From: Cercospora beticola
Lineage: Eukaryota > Ascomycota > Dothideomycetes > Mycosphaerellales > Mycosphaerellaceae
DNA: 64,000 nucleotides
Assembly (NCBI RefSeq): GCF_033473495.1
Contig: NC_088935.1
Location: 620,001-684,000, forward strand
Direction: 5' to 3'
In this document: positions 21,946-33,803 of the stretch, piece after piece
How the letters are laid out: every line of letters begins with the position of its first letter
Numbering within the stretch: position 1 is the first letter of the stretch
Made by a program: the position numbers and the translations under genes
The notes under the pieces: model-generated
Told to the model about the DNA's origin: nothing
The model's database searches: none
What the model saw: only the letters and a program-made list of their open reading frames with translations

Positions 21946-23571
21946 TCACAAATCCTCCACGTCAGACTCCTCAACCAGTTCCTCCGCCTTCTTGTGCGCC
22001 CGCTCCTCTTCCATTTCCCGATACGTAAACCAGCTCAGCAGCAAAAATGCAAAAATAATCAACAAGCCTCCAGAAATCGCAGCACCAGTCAAAGGGCTAT
22101 ACATCGGTGGCGGGAGTAATTGATCGCAGAGTGCGACAAGGAAAATCGTGAGGAGTGCTGCTACTGAGCTGAGCACTGGGGATGTAAGAGAAATGAGAAC
22201 CAAGAAAGAACCGCTAAAGGTAGCGTTGGAGAGAACGGAGATGGCCAGCATCCAGGAGGCTTCACCGGAGGGGAGTTCGAATGTTTCGAGACCGGTGTAG
22301 TGGAGAAGGGGGATGGGGATCCAGAGGACCGTGAGGGTGAAGAGGCCGATCATGGAGCCGAAGGTGTTGGCAAAAAGCATGCCGCGGTTTGGAGGGCAGC
22401 CATCTGGTGGGCAGGCCACACGTTTGTAGAGGACTTCGTAGAAGCCATACAATACGCTGCCAACACCGATGACAAGGTTTCCTAGAGCTCGATTTGATGC
22501 GGCTGAGCTGTCAGGGGCGGAAGGTCCTCCAGCACCACCTCCTGACTTGCTGCCTCCTTTTGGATGGGCCTGGTCTCCGTATGCTACCACGAGCACGCCA
22601 ACGATTGCTACAACAACGGAAGCCACCTTGCTCCACCGAAGCTTCTCGCCCAGAATGGGAATGGCAAATGCATACGCGAAAAATGCCGAGCAATTATAAA
22701 TGGCCGTCAAGTCAGAGGCCGTAGTCAGATCCACAGCAACATACCAGCTGCCTCCCGCGACCGTCAAGGCACAGGTGACAAATGCCGTAGTTCTGATGAA
22801 GTAAGGCCAAGGGGATTTCTTGGCCAAGTGGGTCGGGACGTGCAACGTTCTGTGCTCCACCATCTGCGCCGTCGACCGGAGAAGGGCAACGTGTCGTCGC
22901 CAGAAGGAATCCCAGGGCTGGTTCCATTTGGAGATTCTGAGAATGGCCAGCTGTACGAACCATAGGACCGACCAGGAGCCGTGGGTGAAGTAGAGCATGC
23001 AGTACGCCTTGTTCCAATGCAAGTCATGCTGAATGTAAACTGCCGTCTCCGTCTGGACAGCGAAGCTTACCAAGCTGAGGAGAAGAAATGCTGCCGCATA
23101 TGTATATCGTGTCCGAACATCGTCTTTCGTTTCTATGATTTCTGGATCTCTTTCTCTGAAATGTGTTGACTGTCTTGACCCAAGACCAGGTCGAACAGGG
23201 CTGTCATAACTCGTCCGCTTGTCTCCGTTCAGCAAGGGCTGATGCTGATGGCTCTTCGATCTGGTATGATCGGATCGCAGGTCGGACGGCATGGCGTGGC
23301 CGTGGCCTTCCTCCGACGGCCTCTCTTGCGCGTCCCACGCGAGAAAACTGTCCTCGTGTTCGTCGCCGTCTTGACGAGTCTTGTGATGTGGTGATGAGAG
23401 GTCGAGGAATGGACTCGGCTGGCGAGAGTCCTCTTGGCCCAAGTCAACGAAGCTGGACGAGTCTCCGTTGGTGGATGAGTCGGCGTCGTGGGAGCGATCG
23501 GGGGGTAGCAAGCTGGTAGACTGCAGCTCGAACGACTGACGAGATACGGGAGGTGATTTTGTACTAGGCAT
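21946..23571 (-). CDS. DMT/EamA transporter, SLC35F-like
   Basis: A 541-residue single-exon membrane protein of the drug/metabolite transporter superfamily, closest in layout to the fungal Thi74/YML018C and SLC35F group, whose yeast members lie in the vacuolar membrane. A ~155-residue acidic, Ser-rich cytosolic N-terminus is followed by about ten hydrophobic segments. 'LTAIYNCSAFFAYAFAIPILGEKLRWSKVASVVVAIVGVLVVAYGD' is the typical end of the first EamA half. 'ALGNLVIGVGSVLYGFYEVLYKRV' opens the second half, which includes 'SPVLSSVAALLTIFLVALCDQLL' and 'GGLLIIFAFLLLSWFTYREMEEE'. Between the halves is a Gly/Ser/Ala loop and a 'CPPDGCPP' segment. The C-terminal 'ESDVEDL' is acidic. Substrate unknown. 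Confidence 0.85.
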   Translation of the reverse strand: MPSTKSPPVSRQSFELQSTSLLPPDRSHDADSSTNGDSSSFVDLGQEDSRQPSPFLDLSSPHHKTRQDGDEHEDSFLAWDAQERPSEEGHGHAMPSDLRSDHTRSKSHQHQPLLNGDKRTSYDSPVRPGLGSRQSTHFRERDPEIIETKDDVRTRYTYAAAFLLLSLVSFAVQTETAVYIQHDLHWNKAYCMLYFTHGSWSVLWFVQLAILRISKWNQPWDSFWRRHVALLRSTAQMVEHRTLHVPTHLAKKSPWPYFIRTTAFVTCALTVAGGSWYVAVDLTTASDLTAIYNCSAFFAYAFAIPILGEKLRWSKVASVVVAIVGVLVVAYGDQAHPKGGSKSGGGAGGPSAPDSSAASNRALGNLVIGVGSVLYGFYEVLYKRVACPPDGCPPNRGMLFANTFGSMIGLFTLTVLWIPIPLLHYTGLETFELPSGEASWMLAISVLSNATFSGSFLVLISLTSPVLSSVAALLTIFLVALCDQLLPPPMYSPLTGAAISGGLLIIFAFLLLSWFTYREMEEERAHKKAEELVEESDVEDL

Positions 23572-24159
23572 TCAAGCGGTGGTGGTGCAGATTGGGCGAC
23601 ATGTGACCAGGCGCTATCGGCAGAATTGCGTGATTGATGCAGGCAGGTCAGGTTAGGTCTTGCTGCTCCAGTACATTTCGGCGGGTGACGGGTTGAGCGA
23701 GTCGCGCGCGCGCGTGTGCGGAGCCCCCAAAAAGGTGTGGCAGATGGGCGAAGGGGTTCAGCGCCGAGAATGCGCGCTGCGTCATGTCGGTGGCCATGTG
23801 GCCTCAGCTGCTCCGAGCGCCGCGTGCGCCGCGCTGCTCCGCCTGCAGAACAACCACATGAGGCGGGCGATCAGGCACGATACCGCTGCGAGGGCGAGAG
23901 GTGAAGTTGGTTGGTAATATGCTCTAGAGATGGACAGCAATGCTTGCCCAACACGACAAGCAAACTTCCACCCTGTCACAGACATGGCATCATTCTTAGG
24001 CGTTTACCGTTAACTCCGATGAGTCCATGAGCTGTCTCTGCCTCAAAAGCCGACGTCGCCCGCGATGTTCAGGACAGCTTGATGTTTAGAAAAGTGGCTG
24101 CAGTGAGAGCAACAACTTCCAGCTTCACCAGATTCATCACCACGAAAGCCACGGCCAAG
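23572..24159. other. divergent intergenic region
   Basis: Shared upstream DNA of the DMT transporter and the aldo-keto reductase. It includes an alternating CG run at about 23697-23710 and a GC-rich block up to about 23880. No gene. Confidence 0.45.
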
Positions 24160-25275
24160 ATGCCGCTCATCAATGCAGGAACGGGCAAGCCAAGAGTCAT
24201 CCTCGGGACCATGACCTTCGGGTAAGCGAGCAGGCAACGAGAATACAACACGCCAAGCAGAGAACTGACCTTCAACAGTCCCGACGAGGCCGCTGGAGCT
24301 CGTATTACGTCTCTAGACACTTACAAGTCGTGCTTGGACCACTTCCAATCCCGTGGATACAATGAGATTGATACCGCACGAGTCTACATTGGCGGCAAGC
24401 AAGAAGCCTGGACTCGCGATGCAGGCTGGAAAGAACGAGGGCTTACTCTCGCCACCAAGTGGTACCCTCATGAAGCGGGTGCTCACAAGGCGGAGATACT
24501 GGAGAAGCAAGTTAACAAGTCGTTGTCGGAGCTCGGCACAGACTGCGTAGACATCTTCTACCTCCATGCCGCAGACCGCAGCATCCCGTTCACAGAGCCT
24601 CTGAAGAAGTTGAACGAGCTCCACAAGCAGGGGAAGTTTGTCAACCTTGGCTTGAGCAACTTCACAGCTGCTGAAGTGGCAGAGGTGGTCATGCACTGCA
24701 AGTACAACAACTGGGTGCGACCTACAATCTACCAAGGCATGTACAATGCAATTCAGCGCAACATTGAGCCGGATCTCATCCCGACACTCAAGCGATACGG
24801 TCTGGATCTCGTGGTCTACAACCCTCTCGCAGGCGGTCTCTTCAGCGGCAAGATTAAGTCCACCGATGTCCCAGCCGAAGGTCGATTCAGCAATACAGCA
24901 TCAGCAGTAGGAGCCAACTACCGGAACCGATACTTCCGCGATGACACATTCGAAGCCCTGAAAATATGTGAAGAAGTGGTGCAGAAGCACAATTTGACCC
25001 TGCTCGAGACGGCGTTTCGGTGGCTGGTGCATCACTCTAAGCTGAACATCAAGGATGGCGGCAATGATGGCATCATTATCGGGGTCTCAAGCCAGCAGCA
25101 GCTCGAAACCAACTTGAACGATATCGAGAAGGGACCTCTGCCGGAAGAAGTATTGAAAGTGCTCGACCAGGCCTGGCTGATCACCAAGCCAACAGCTGTG
25201 CCCTACTGGCACGGAAAGCTGGAATATACGTACGATACCGTCGATGCACTGTTCGGCCAAGGCAGTAAGATATAG
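24160..25275 (+). CDS. aldo-keto reductase, AKR7 (aflatoxin aldehyde reductase-like)
   Basis: NADPH-dependent reductase of about 352 residues, reducing aldehydes or dialdehydes in the cytosol. Two exons: 24160-24221 and 24279-25275 (intron GTAAGC...CAACAG). The junction restores 'LGTMTFG-PDEAAGARITS', the AKR7 N-terminal strand. The catalytic tetrad is visible: Asp and Tyr in 'NEIDTARVYIGG', Lys in 'LATKWYP' and His in 'IFYLHAADR'. Later cofactor-binding elements include 'GLSNFTAAEV', 'YQGMYNAIQRNIEPDLIPTLKRYGLDLVVYNPLAGGLFSGK' and 'GIIIGVSSQQQLETNL'. The real start lies in a short first exon; the longest uninterrupted frame alone would miss the first strand. No cluster context. Confidence 0.92.
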
Positions 25276-25643
25276 AGGAGCTGAAGTTCCCGCACTCACG
25301 TGCAGCTAGATATTGAGCACGGCGCTCGTTACCAAAATAGGCCGAAGAAATCACATGCCGAGAATCCGTTCAGACACAAATCACATGTCAGCTTCGACTC
25401 TTCCAAAACATCATCCCACGCGAACACATCTCACACTTGCACATTCTCACTTCTGTCTGACAAAACTGATCATCTCCCAAACAAGTTTACATTCGGGCGA
25501 CATCATCGTAGAAGCATTCTCCCACCTGCACACGCCCACATTCACGACTGAACGACACAGCCATCCTCGCACAGCGCGAAACCATGTCATCTCCAAACCG
25601 CCTCTTATGTCTCTTCCTCCCGCAAGCCAGATGAGCCACTAAC
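25276..25643. other. intergenic
   Basis: A/C-rich DNA typical of fungal promoters and 5' leaders, between two rightward genes. Nothing else recognised. Confidence 0.4.
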
Positions 25644-26276
25644 ATGTCTTCTTCCTCCTTACACTCTCCATCTCACTCTTCAATCTCATCCCGCTCCAAG
25701 AAAACCCCACCAGGAGCATACCCAAACTCTCCACCTCCTGTTGCCAAACAACCTGCCCCTTCAACAAAGTCTATAAATCCCCTCCCCCTCTGGAAACGCC
25801 GCTCCGCCACCTTCTTCTCCCCCTTCACCACAAAAATGGCCCATCACTTCCGCACAACCCACAACAACCCCCTCCCCGTCCCTCCCAAACCCGGCGGAAC
25901 AACCGCAGCAGCATCAAGCACAACAACCCTCCCCTCCCACCATCATAATCCATTCACCTACTCCCATACCCATCCCCACTACACTCATCCACACTACTCC
26001 TACACCCACCCCTCCTACACCCATCATCACCACTCTCACGCCCCCAAACCCAAACACGTCCACTTCGACACCGACTACCGCCCCTCCGCCCTTTCCCTAA
26101 AAATCAAACTCGGCCCCCGCAGTAATCCGACCAGCGAAATCAAAATCAGCGTCTACTTCGAAGAAGGCAAATTGCCTCGAGTGAAAGTTAAAACCAAGAG
26201 GCCGAAAGAGCAGCCGCATAGGAAGAGGAAGAGGACGTATGTGGAAGAACAGGATGGGAGGGGGAAACCTTGGTGA
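25644..26276 (+). CDS. His-rich basic hypothetical protein
   Basis: A 210-residue frame with no known family. An N-terminal Ser/Pro-rich stretch and a 'PLPLWKRRSATFFSPFTTKM' segment lead into a region of 'HPHYTHPHYSYTHPSYTHHHHSH' type (about residues 108-130). This is a degenerate Tyr-Thr-His-Pro repeat that could bind metal ions. The last third changes to 'HVHFDTDYRPSALSLKIKLGPRSNPTSEIKISVYFEEGKLPRVKVK', which looks like two or three beta strands, then a Lys/Arg-rich tail. No signal peptide. The strand-like, non-repetitive C-terminal part is the main argument that this is a real gene. Confidence 0.5.
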   Translation: MSSSSLHSPSHSSISSRSKKTPPGAYPNSPPPVAKQPAPSTKSINPLPLWKRRSATFFSPFTTKMAHHFRTTHNNPLPVPPKPGGTTAAASSTTTLPSHHHNPFTYSHTHPHYTHPHYSYTHPSYTHHHHSHAPKPKHVHFDTDYRPSALSLKIKLGPRSNPTSEIKISVYFEEGKLPRVKVKTKRPKEQPHRKRKRTYVEEQDGRGKPW

Positions 26277-26494
26277 AGAGGAATTTGCAGGTGTGATGAA
26301 GGGGATGGGATGGGATCAGGGGAGCTGAGATGGGATGGGCTTGAGGGATGGAGGACAAGAGAAGATGTTGAAGATCAGGAAAAGTGAAGACTGCAAATCG
26401 CTCTCAATCGAATTTGGTTCATGGGTATCATGTTTTGCGCTCACTGATCGGTCAGTCTGCCAATGTGGAGGACTTTGTATCTGGTCATCACCAA

Positions 26495-28118
26495 TCACCG
26501 ACCCGTCACGCCATCAGTTCTGGCATCGGCGCCGCCATCTGCTGGATCTTCCTGCTGCGCACCAGTTAAGTAGTCCGCTCGTTCAGCTTCCTCATACTCA
26601 TTGATCAGGTCCATGACAACTTCTCTCGAAGTATCGAATTCGCCCAACCCGTCGCGGAAGGTTCCATGTCGCTTGTACGTATCGACGAAGGCGTTTCGTT
26701 TTCGTAGGCGGTCGTATTGGAAGACGATCCGCTTGAAGAGTGTGGCGATTCCAGTGTGGTTGGCCAGCATGAGACCTGATACTCGAGGTGGAGAACGAGT
26801 CGTGTATGGAGGCTGTGTGTAGGGAGAGGTGCGGGACAGAGCGACTTGGATGCTGGCTGGACCCCATGGGATGAAGGATGCGAGATTTCTCTCTCTGATT
26901 CGGAGCAATGATTTGTGTACCTGCCATTATTAGAATGGACACGGGAGGTGAGGTCGTGGTCAACTTACGTCCGTAGGGTCTGCATCACCCATGATAATGT
27001 TCAATATCGAAATGTAGCAGCTGTTCTTGTTTGGCTTGGCTGTCACCATCTGGTTCTTCGGCTGCAGCAATCTGCGCATCACATCCAATACTGTCGTCTT
27101 CCTGACCGTCCTTGCAGAGTCGACATTGTTACCTGTGAATGGCGTGTAGCTCGTCTGCAAGAAATGGCATCGTGGTGTCGGAATCAGGCTGGCCACAATG
27201 CCGACCAAGTCGTTGTGCATGTATCCAGGATATCGCAGTGTAGCCGTCGATGCAGACATAACGGTACTAACAAGCTGGTTTGTCTGCTCGAAAGATGGCT
27301 CTTGGACATGCAGAGTGTCGGCCGCTATTCTAGAGAGGGCGCCGTTGTCCAGCACCACGACGGCATCGGCGTTCTGTGTCAGTCGGCGCATGGCGAGGAG
27401 CGAATTGTATGGTTGCACAACCACATCGCCTGCGTTTTGAGTGTCCGGAAAGACGGAGTAAGTCTGAATGAGCTTCTTGGGGAAGCGATCGTTCAGTTGC
27501 TCGAGCAGAAACGAGCCCAATCCTGATCCCGTTCCTCCTGCGATGGAGTGCAGCAGCATGAATCCCTGTGTGGTTGTCAGACATCTGTTCCAACGCTCTC
27601 CGATCGTATGCGCCTGACCTCAAGACTGTCGCTGCCGTCTGCCTCGCGATCAATCATATCTAGAACCTCATCTTGCACCTGCCCACCCATGTCATAGCCA
27701 GCAGCCCAATTGTTTCCAGCGCCAGTGCCTTCTTTGTGCACATAGAAGTTCTCGGGATTGTAGATATTCTTGTAGGGCCCAGTCTGGATACCGTTAATCA
27801 CGCGTGGCTCCAGATCGAGGAGGATGGCTCGAGGGATATATCGTGTATCGTCGGATTGGTAGAAGAAGACATCTTTGCGATCGCCTCCTTCTGTCGCAAA
27901 CTCTTCAAGGTTACCATCTTGATTGATGCCATGCTCAACGCACAGCTGTCGCCAGAATTGCGAGCCGACTGCGAGATGTCTCAGTGATGCGGTCTGCGGA
28001 ATCGAACGTGTTACTGACCGCTGTTGCCGCACTGGCCGGCCTGGATCGTGATGATCTCACTGTAGAAGGGTCAGTGGCTCTGTCAGCGCGACACATAGTC
28101 ACGTACGTACCGTGGCAT
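26495..28118 (-). CDS. TUB4: gamma-tubulin
   Basis: Gamma-tubulin, which nucleates microtubules at spindle pole bodies within the gamma-tubulin complex. Five exons on the minus strand: 28118-28111 (only 8 bases), 28059-28019, 27968-27619, 27565-26969 and 26920-26495. They give about 473 residues. The joined start reads '[31 protein letters not shown]', which is diagnostic. Further hallmarks: '[15 protein letters not shown]', '[10 protein letters not shown]', the tubulin signature '[10 protein letters not shown]', and '[27 protein letters not shown]'. All four introns are 48-53 bases with consensus ends. The C-terminal tail is acidic with an Asp/Gly/Ala stretch. The tiny first exon is easy to miss in automated models. 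Confidence 0.97.
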
Positions 28119-28361
28119 GGCGAAGACTGGTCATGTTCATGCAAAGAGGGACATCACAAGATCGACGCGATGCGAAAGACGCGCCTGACTTGCCCCACTT
28201 CACGTCGTCGCCAAGACTTGCCCTCATGTTTGTTTGGTGCTCTCTTGTGCCGTAACAATATCAACATCGACGCCTACATTCAAACGCATCAGAGTCTGAT
28301 ATCTTAATAAGAATGTTCTACTGTTTCTGATGATTACAATGGTCGCGACTGCCATTCTCCG

Positions 28362-28864
28362 TCATGGCCAATTTGGAAGATTCGATGAACCCTCACCAGA
28401 ATTCCCATCCACAGCCTTCTGCACAAGTGCCGAATCGAGATATGCCCTGGCCTGCACGATGATGCCTTTCTCATCAAACCTCAAGAGCCATGCATACCGC
28501 TGTGGATACGGCATACCGTTCTTGCAGACCGAATCTGCTTTCAGCTCAACAGTTGCCCATTCTTGATCACCACCACCGAACACGTTGACGAGCTCGAGCT
28601 TGATAGGTTCCTTCAGCACATTGTTGACAACGCCGAGCGCGCCTTTCTTCCAAGCGTCTAGGTATACGAGTCAGTATTATCAGGTGACGATTGAAGGAAG
28701 TCATGCATCTTACCCAGACTGGTGAAGTGCCCTGCGGCTGGGTGAGTTCCCATCACATCCCAAACGACATTCGGAGACACTCGATCGAAGAAAGGTGATT
28801 GATCGGCTGTGCCCAATGCTGAGGCAAAGCTGCAGATCTCTTCAGCTGTCGGATACGGCGCCAT
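28362..28864 (-). CDS. SnoaL-like / NTF2-fold small protein
   Basis: About 148 residues from two exons, 28864-28714 and 28657-28362 (intron GTAAGA...CCTAG; junction 'FTSL-DAWKKG'). The pattern is that of fungal SnoaL-like proteins: an N-terminal helix 'TAEEICSFASAL', 'SPFFDRVSPNVVWDVMGTHPAAGHFTSL' (cone opening and pocket), 'LKLELVNVFGGGDQEWATVELKADSVCKNGMPYPQRYAWLLRFDEKGIIVQARAYLDSALVQKAV' (curved sheet and C-terminal strand). Such proteins bind small ligands or act as isomerases or cyclases, but many have no known activity. It lies 243 bases upstream of gamma-tubulin on the same strand, without known relation. Confidence 0.8.
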
Positions 28865-30868
<2,004 letters not shown>

Positions 30869-31639
30869 GCAGCTTCAGCGTCAAGCTTGTCGATTGTTTT
30901 TGTCTAGCGTCTCACGAAAAGAAAAGGGATGGGAGGGAGCATGGTGTTGGCGTTCTTCCATCGTCATCCTTCAAAGTCAAGCCATGGCTATGCAGTACCT
31001 GTTTAGAGCTCCTCGGCGTAGGCTTCACAGGACTGTATACTAGTACGCTACTACCGCCACACTACCTTTGGGGGTCCATCGGCTTGCAGGGTAGTTTGTT
31101 TCGAAATGATACCAACGAACGTTCTACCTTCTTGTCGTTTATTATTCGTCGTGCTGCTCAGTCTTGGTTCGCGTGCCCATGTCGTGTACTCCTGTGCTCT
31201 CTACGTGGTACTGTGGTATTTGACACAATACCCTACCGACCTCTTGCCTTGATATTGTGTAGAAGTATGCCTTGCCTCCCTGTTGCCTGCCCCTTCCCGC
31301 CATTGTGCTTGCTGAGTGAATAAAGAAATCTGAAGCTGTGAGCTTATTCACTGCATATCCCACCAAACCGTCGTGCATATATGCACGCTATTGTTGTCTT
31401 CCAGCCCGACGTTATTGAAGTGAAGGCGAAACTGAACAGATAGGCAGCCACGCATACTTCACATTCGCACAATCAAAACCCCGCCACCTCGCCGCTTTCT
31501 TCCTTTCTCTTTCTCTCTCATACCACAAGCCAAACCCCACGCTCTGCCACTCCATAGCCAACCCACGTCACATAACACACATCACACATAACAGAGAATC
31601 GCTCCGCGACTAACACTCACACCGCACCAGACAGCAGAC
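30869..31639. other. intergenic between uL3 and the K/E-tailed gene
   Basis: 3' region of uL3 followed by an A/C-rich promoter and leader (about 31480-31639). Short frames only. Confidence 0.45.
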
Positions 31640-32224
31640 ATGGCACCAAAATCACTCAAGCCATCCAACGCATCTCCGTCGCCAGCCCACCGCGACCGCT
31701 GCCTGAACGCCATCGCGAACTTCATCCCCCACTACTTCCTCCCAGAGAGCCGCGAGGACCCAAACTTCACCTACCCACACAACCTCCTCGTCTGCCTCGG
31801 CCACCCAGAACCAAAAGCAATTGTGGTGTTCTGCAGCGCGGCCCAATTCAAGGGGTACGCCGTCACCAACTCTCCTGCGCTCTCTGGAAATGGTACCACT
31901 GGCGACGGCGCCAAAGCTCAAGACGTCGAAGAAGTTTCGACCGCGGTGTCCCTGAACGGCGTCAAATATGACATCTTGTGGAAAGAGACGCGTGTGCCAA
32001 GTGAGGAGTATGAGCTGGACGAGGAGAGATTCTGGACGGAGTTGTTTGATAAGGACGGAAATGTGAAGGTGAAGCACGTGTTCTTTGCGAATCTCGAGGA
32101 GCTTGAGGAGCAGGAGAGGGTGGCGGGGGAGAAGGCGGTGGCGAGGAAGGAGAAGAAGAAGGCGAAGAAGGAGAGGAGGGCGGCGGAGAAGGGGGAGAAG
32201 AAGGTGGAGGAGGAGGAGAAGTGA
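31640..32224 (+). CDS. hypothetical protein with Lys/Glu-rich C-terminal helix
   Basis: A 194-residue single-exon protein I cannot assign. Residues 1-150 look folded: 'RDRCLNAIANFIPHYFLPESREDPNFTYPHNLLVCLGHPEPKAIVVFCSAAQFKGYAVTNSP', then 'VSLNGVKYDILWKETRVPSEEYELDEERFWTELFDKDGNVKVKHVFFANLEEL'. This has strand-helix alternation and several aromatic positions. From about residue 155 it is a highly charged Lys/Glu/Arg helix, probably a coiled coil or single alpha-helix. No signal peptide or membrane segment. Start context is good (AGCAGACATGGC). The gene converges with the Gta3 gene, and the ~97-bp tandem array lies in the 816 bases between them. Confidence 0.7.
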   Translation: MAPKSLKPSNASPSPAHRDRCLNAIANFIPHYFLPESREDPNFTYPHNLLVCLGHPEPKAIVVFCSAAQFKGYAVTNSPALSGNGTTGDGAKAQDVEEVSTAVSLNGVKYDILWKETRVPSEEYELDEERFWTELFDKDGNVKVKHVFFANLEELEEQERVAGEKAVARKEKKKAKKERRAAEKGEKKVEEEEK

Positions 32225-32335
32225 TGGGGATTTGCTTGGGTGGGTTTGTGCGTTGTTTCGGAGTTTGGGTGGCGAGTTGGGGCGTTTGGGTGGGAGATGG
32301 GGAGGGAGTTCGGTTTGGTAGATTTTTGGAGGTAG

Positions 32336-33013
32336 TCGTTGGTCGGAGCCGTTTCTCCGCGAATTTCATGCGTTCAATGCCACCAGATGTCCAAGTAGGC
32401 CCCAGAGTGACCCAGTCGGATTGTTGGAGATGCTCGTTAGACACTCGTTTCTCCGCAAAACTCATGTGTTCGATGCCGCCAGATATCTATCCTGCCTGCG
32501 AAGCGATTCAGTCGGAATTCTGGAGAAGATCGTTGGTCCTCTCGTTTCTCTCAAAACCCGATGCTTGCAATGCCATTACATGTCCAGGAGGGCAGCATAG
32601 CGGTATGAGCTGATTTATAGAGATATCCGTCGGTCCTCCCGTTCCTCTGGAAAACCGTGATATTCGATGCCACCAGGATTGCAGACAGGCCGCAGAGCGA
32701 CGCGATCGACTTTCTGGAGATGGTCACTAGCCCTCTGTTTTCTCTGGAAATCCCTGGTGTTCAATGCCATCTGATGTACAAGCGTGCTGCAGAGCGAGAT
32801 TTTGTTATCCTTGGAGATACTCATCGATCTTGCGTTTCTCTGAAAATCCTGCTTCTTCAGTGCTACCAGAAGTCCAAGCGGGCTGGATAGAGACGCGGGC
32901 AGATTCTTGGAGATACCTGTCAGTTCTCTTGTTTCTCTGAGATTCTGTGGTATTCAGGGCCACTGGGGTTCCAAGCGAACCGTGTAGCGATCCAGTCGGA
33001 TATTTGGAGACAC
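32336..33013. repeat. seven-copy ~97-bp degenerate tandem array
   Basis: Seven head-to-tail units, which I place at 32336-32433, 32434-32529, 32530-32625, 32626-32723, 32724-32820, 32821-32917 and 32918-33013 (98, 96, 96, 98, 97, 97, 96 bases). Shared blocks, in order on the plus strand: TCGTTGGTCCTC, GTTTCTCTGGAAAA, TTCAATGCCACCAGATGTCC, AGCGGGC, CAGAGCGA, and GTCGGATTCTTGGAGATAC. Copies differ at many sites, so the array is old. It fills the space between two convergent genes: it starts 111 bases after one stop and ends 27 bases before the other. It probably lies in one or both 3' UTRs. Unit length is not a steady multiple of three, so present-day coding is unlikely, although minus-strand frames repeat a 'WTSGGIE...EKR' pattern. 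Confidence 0.9.
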
Positions 33014-33040
33014 TCGATTGTGAATCGAAATTACCCAATT

Positions 33041-33616
33041 TCACCCATCTTTCCCTCCCTCGACCACGAAATATCTCCCCACTTTCTTGCTCGCACAGCC
33101 CAAAACATCCCATCTCTGCGAATCCGCAGGCTTTCTCTGCCGCCGGATCCGCTTATGCCACCTGCCTCGGATCTCCTCGTTTTCCAGAGCGACTTTCAAT
33201 GCGTCCAGACCAAGCTCTGCCTCCTTTTCTCCTTGTTGTGTCTCGTCTCGTAGACTTCTGAGCGGCTCTACGCCTGTTGTATCCATTTGTTGAATGTCTT
33301 TTACGAAATGCAGTTGTGATGAGAAAGTCGAGAGCATCTTCAGCTCTTCTGCGGCGTCTTTTGGTGGTGGTAGAGCTGAGAGTCGGAGCATATGGTGAAG
33401 CTGTTTAGATGTGATTTGCGGCGTTGAGGAGGAGCTGCTACTGCTGGGTAAAAGAGAAGATACCGACCAGGTTGGCGTCGAGAGGAGCTGGTCTATGTCG
33501 AGTTCTGGTTTCTGTTGGCTGTAGGGCCGCACAGCATTCTGAGAAATGTTGGCAGCTCTTCGGAGAGACAGACTCCGTGCGACGCCATGTGCGCGTCTTA
33601 CTATTCGGATCGCCAT
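33041..33616 (-). CDS. GTA3: mitochondrial glutamyl-tRNA(Gln) amidotransferase subunit Gta3 (GatC-like)
   Basis: GatC-type small subunit of the mitochondrial Glu-tRNA(Gln) amidotransferase, which converts mischarged Glu-tRNA(Gln) to Gln-tRNA(Gln). About 191 residues. I chose the ATG at 33616 because it begins a classic presequence (MAIRIVRRAHGVARSLSLRRAANISQNAVRPYS: Arg-rich, no acids); an in-frame ATG at 33688 would add 24 residues with acidic residues. The conserved GatC core is 'ITSKQLHHMLRLSALPPPKDAAEELKMLSTFSSQLHFVKDIQQMDTTGVEPLRSLRDE' (about residues 65-125). The C-terminus 'RWDVLGCASKKVGRYFVVEGGKDG' is typical of the fungal Gta3 group. The gene is divergent from ATP7 and its 3' end meets the ~97-bp array. 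Confidence 0.88.
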   Translation of the reverse strand: MAIRIVRRAHGVARSLSLRRAANISQNAVRPYSQQKPELDIDQLLSTPTWSVSSLLPSSSSSSSTPQITSKQLHHMLRLSALPPPKDAAEELKMLSTFSSQLHFVKDIQQMDTTGVEPLRSLRDETQQGEKEAELGLDALKVALENEEIRGRWHKRIRRQRKPADSQRWDVLGCASKKVGRYFVVEGGKDG

Positions 33617-33803
33617 ACTCGTCTCTTGACATCCATCAAGCTCGCATTGGAGACGCGATGTTGAAGCGCGAGTGGTTGCCTCAGGCACCTCAGCGTCCGG
33701 CGGTTCTAGGGATCACCACCGAAGTTGACGACAACTCGGACCTCGCTCGAGACAGCAGCTTCACCACCACCCCATCTCCACTTCCAACTCGACAGTCTGC
33801 ACA
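33617..33803. promoter_or_regulatory. 187-bp divergent promoter shared by Gta3 and Atp7
   Basis: Only 187 bases separate the start codons of two nuclear genes for mitochondrial proteins transcribed away from each other. A CCAAT box in reverse orientation (ATTGG) lies at 33646-33650. The Hap/CBF complex that binds CCAAT controls respiratory genes in fungi, so joint control is plausible, but binding is inferred from five bases only. The Atp7-proximal side is A/C-rich. Confidence 0.6.

Noticed and set aside
32805..33113. Minus-strand frame across the ~97-bp repeats as a present-day repeat protein
   Set aside because: Unit lengths of 96-98 bases shift the frame between copies, so no single frame reads through all seven; treated as a DNA repeat.
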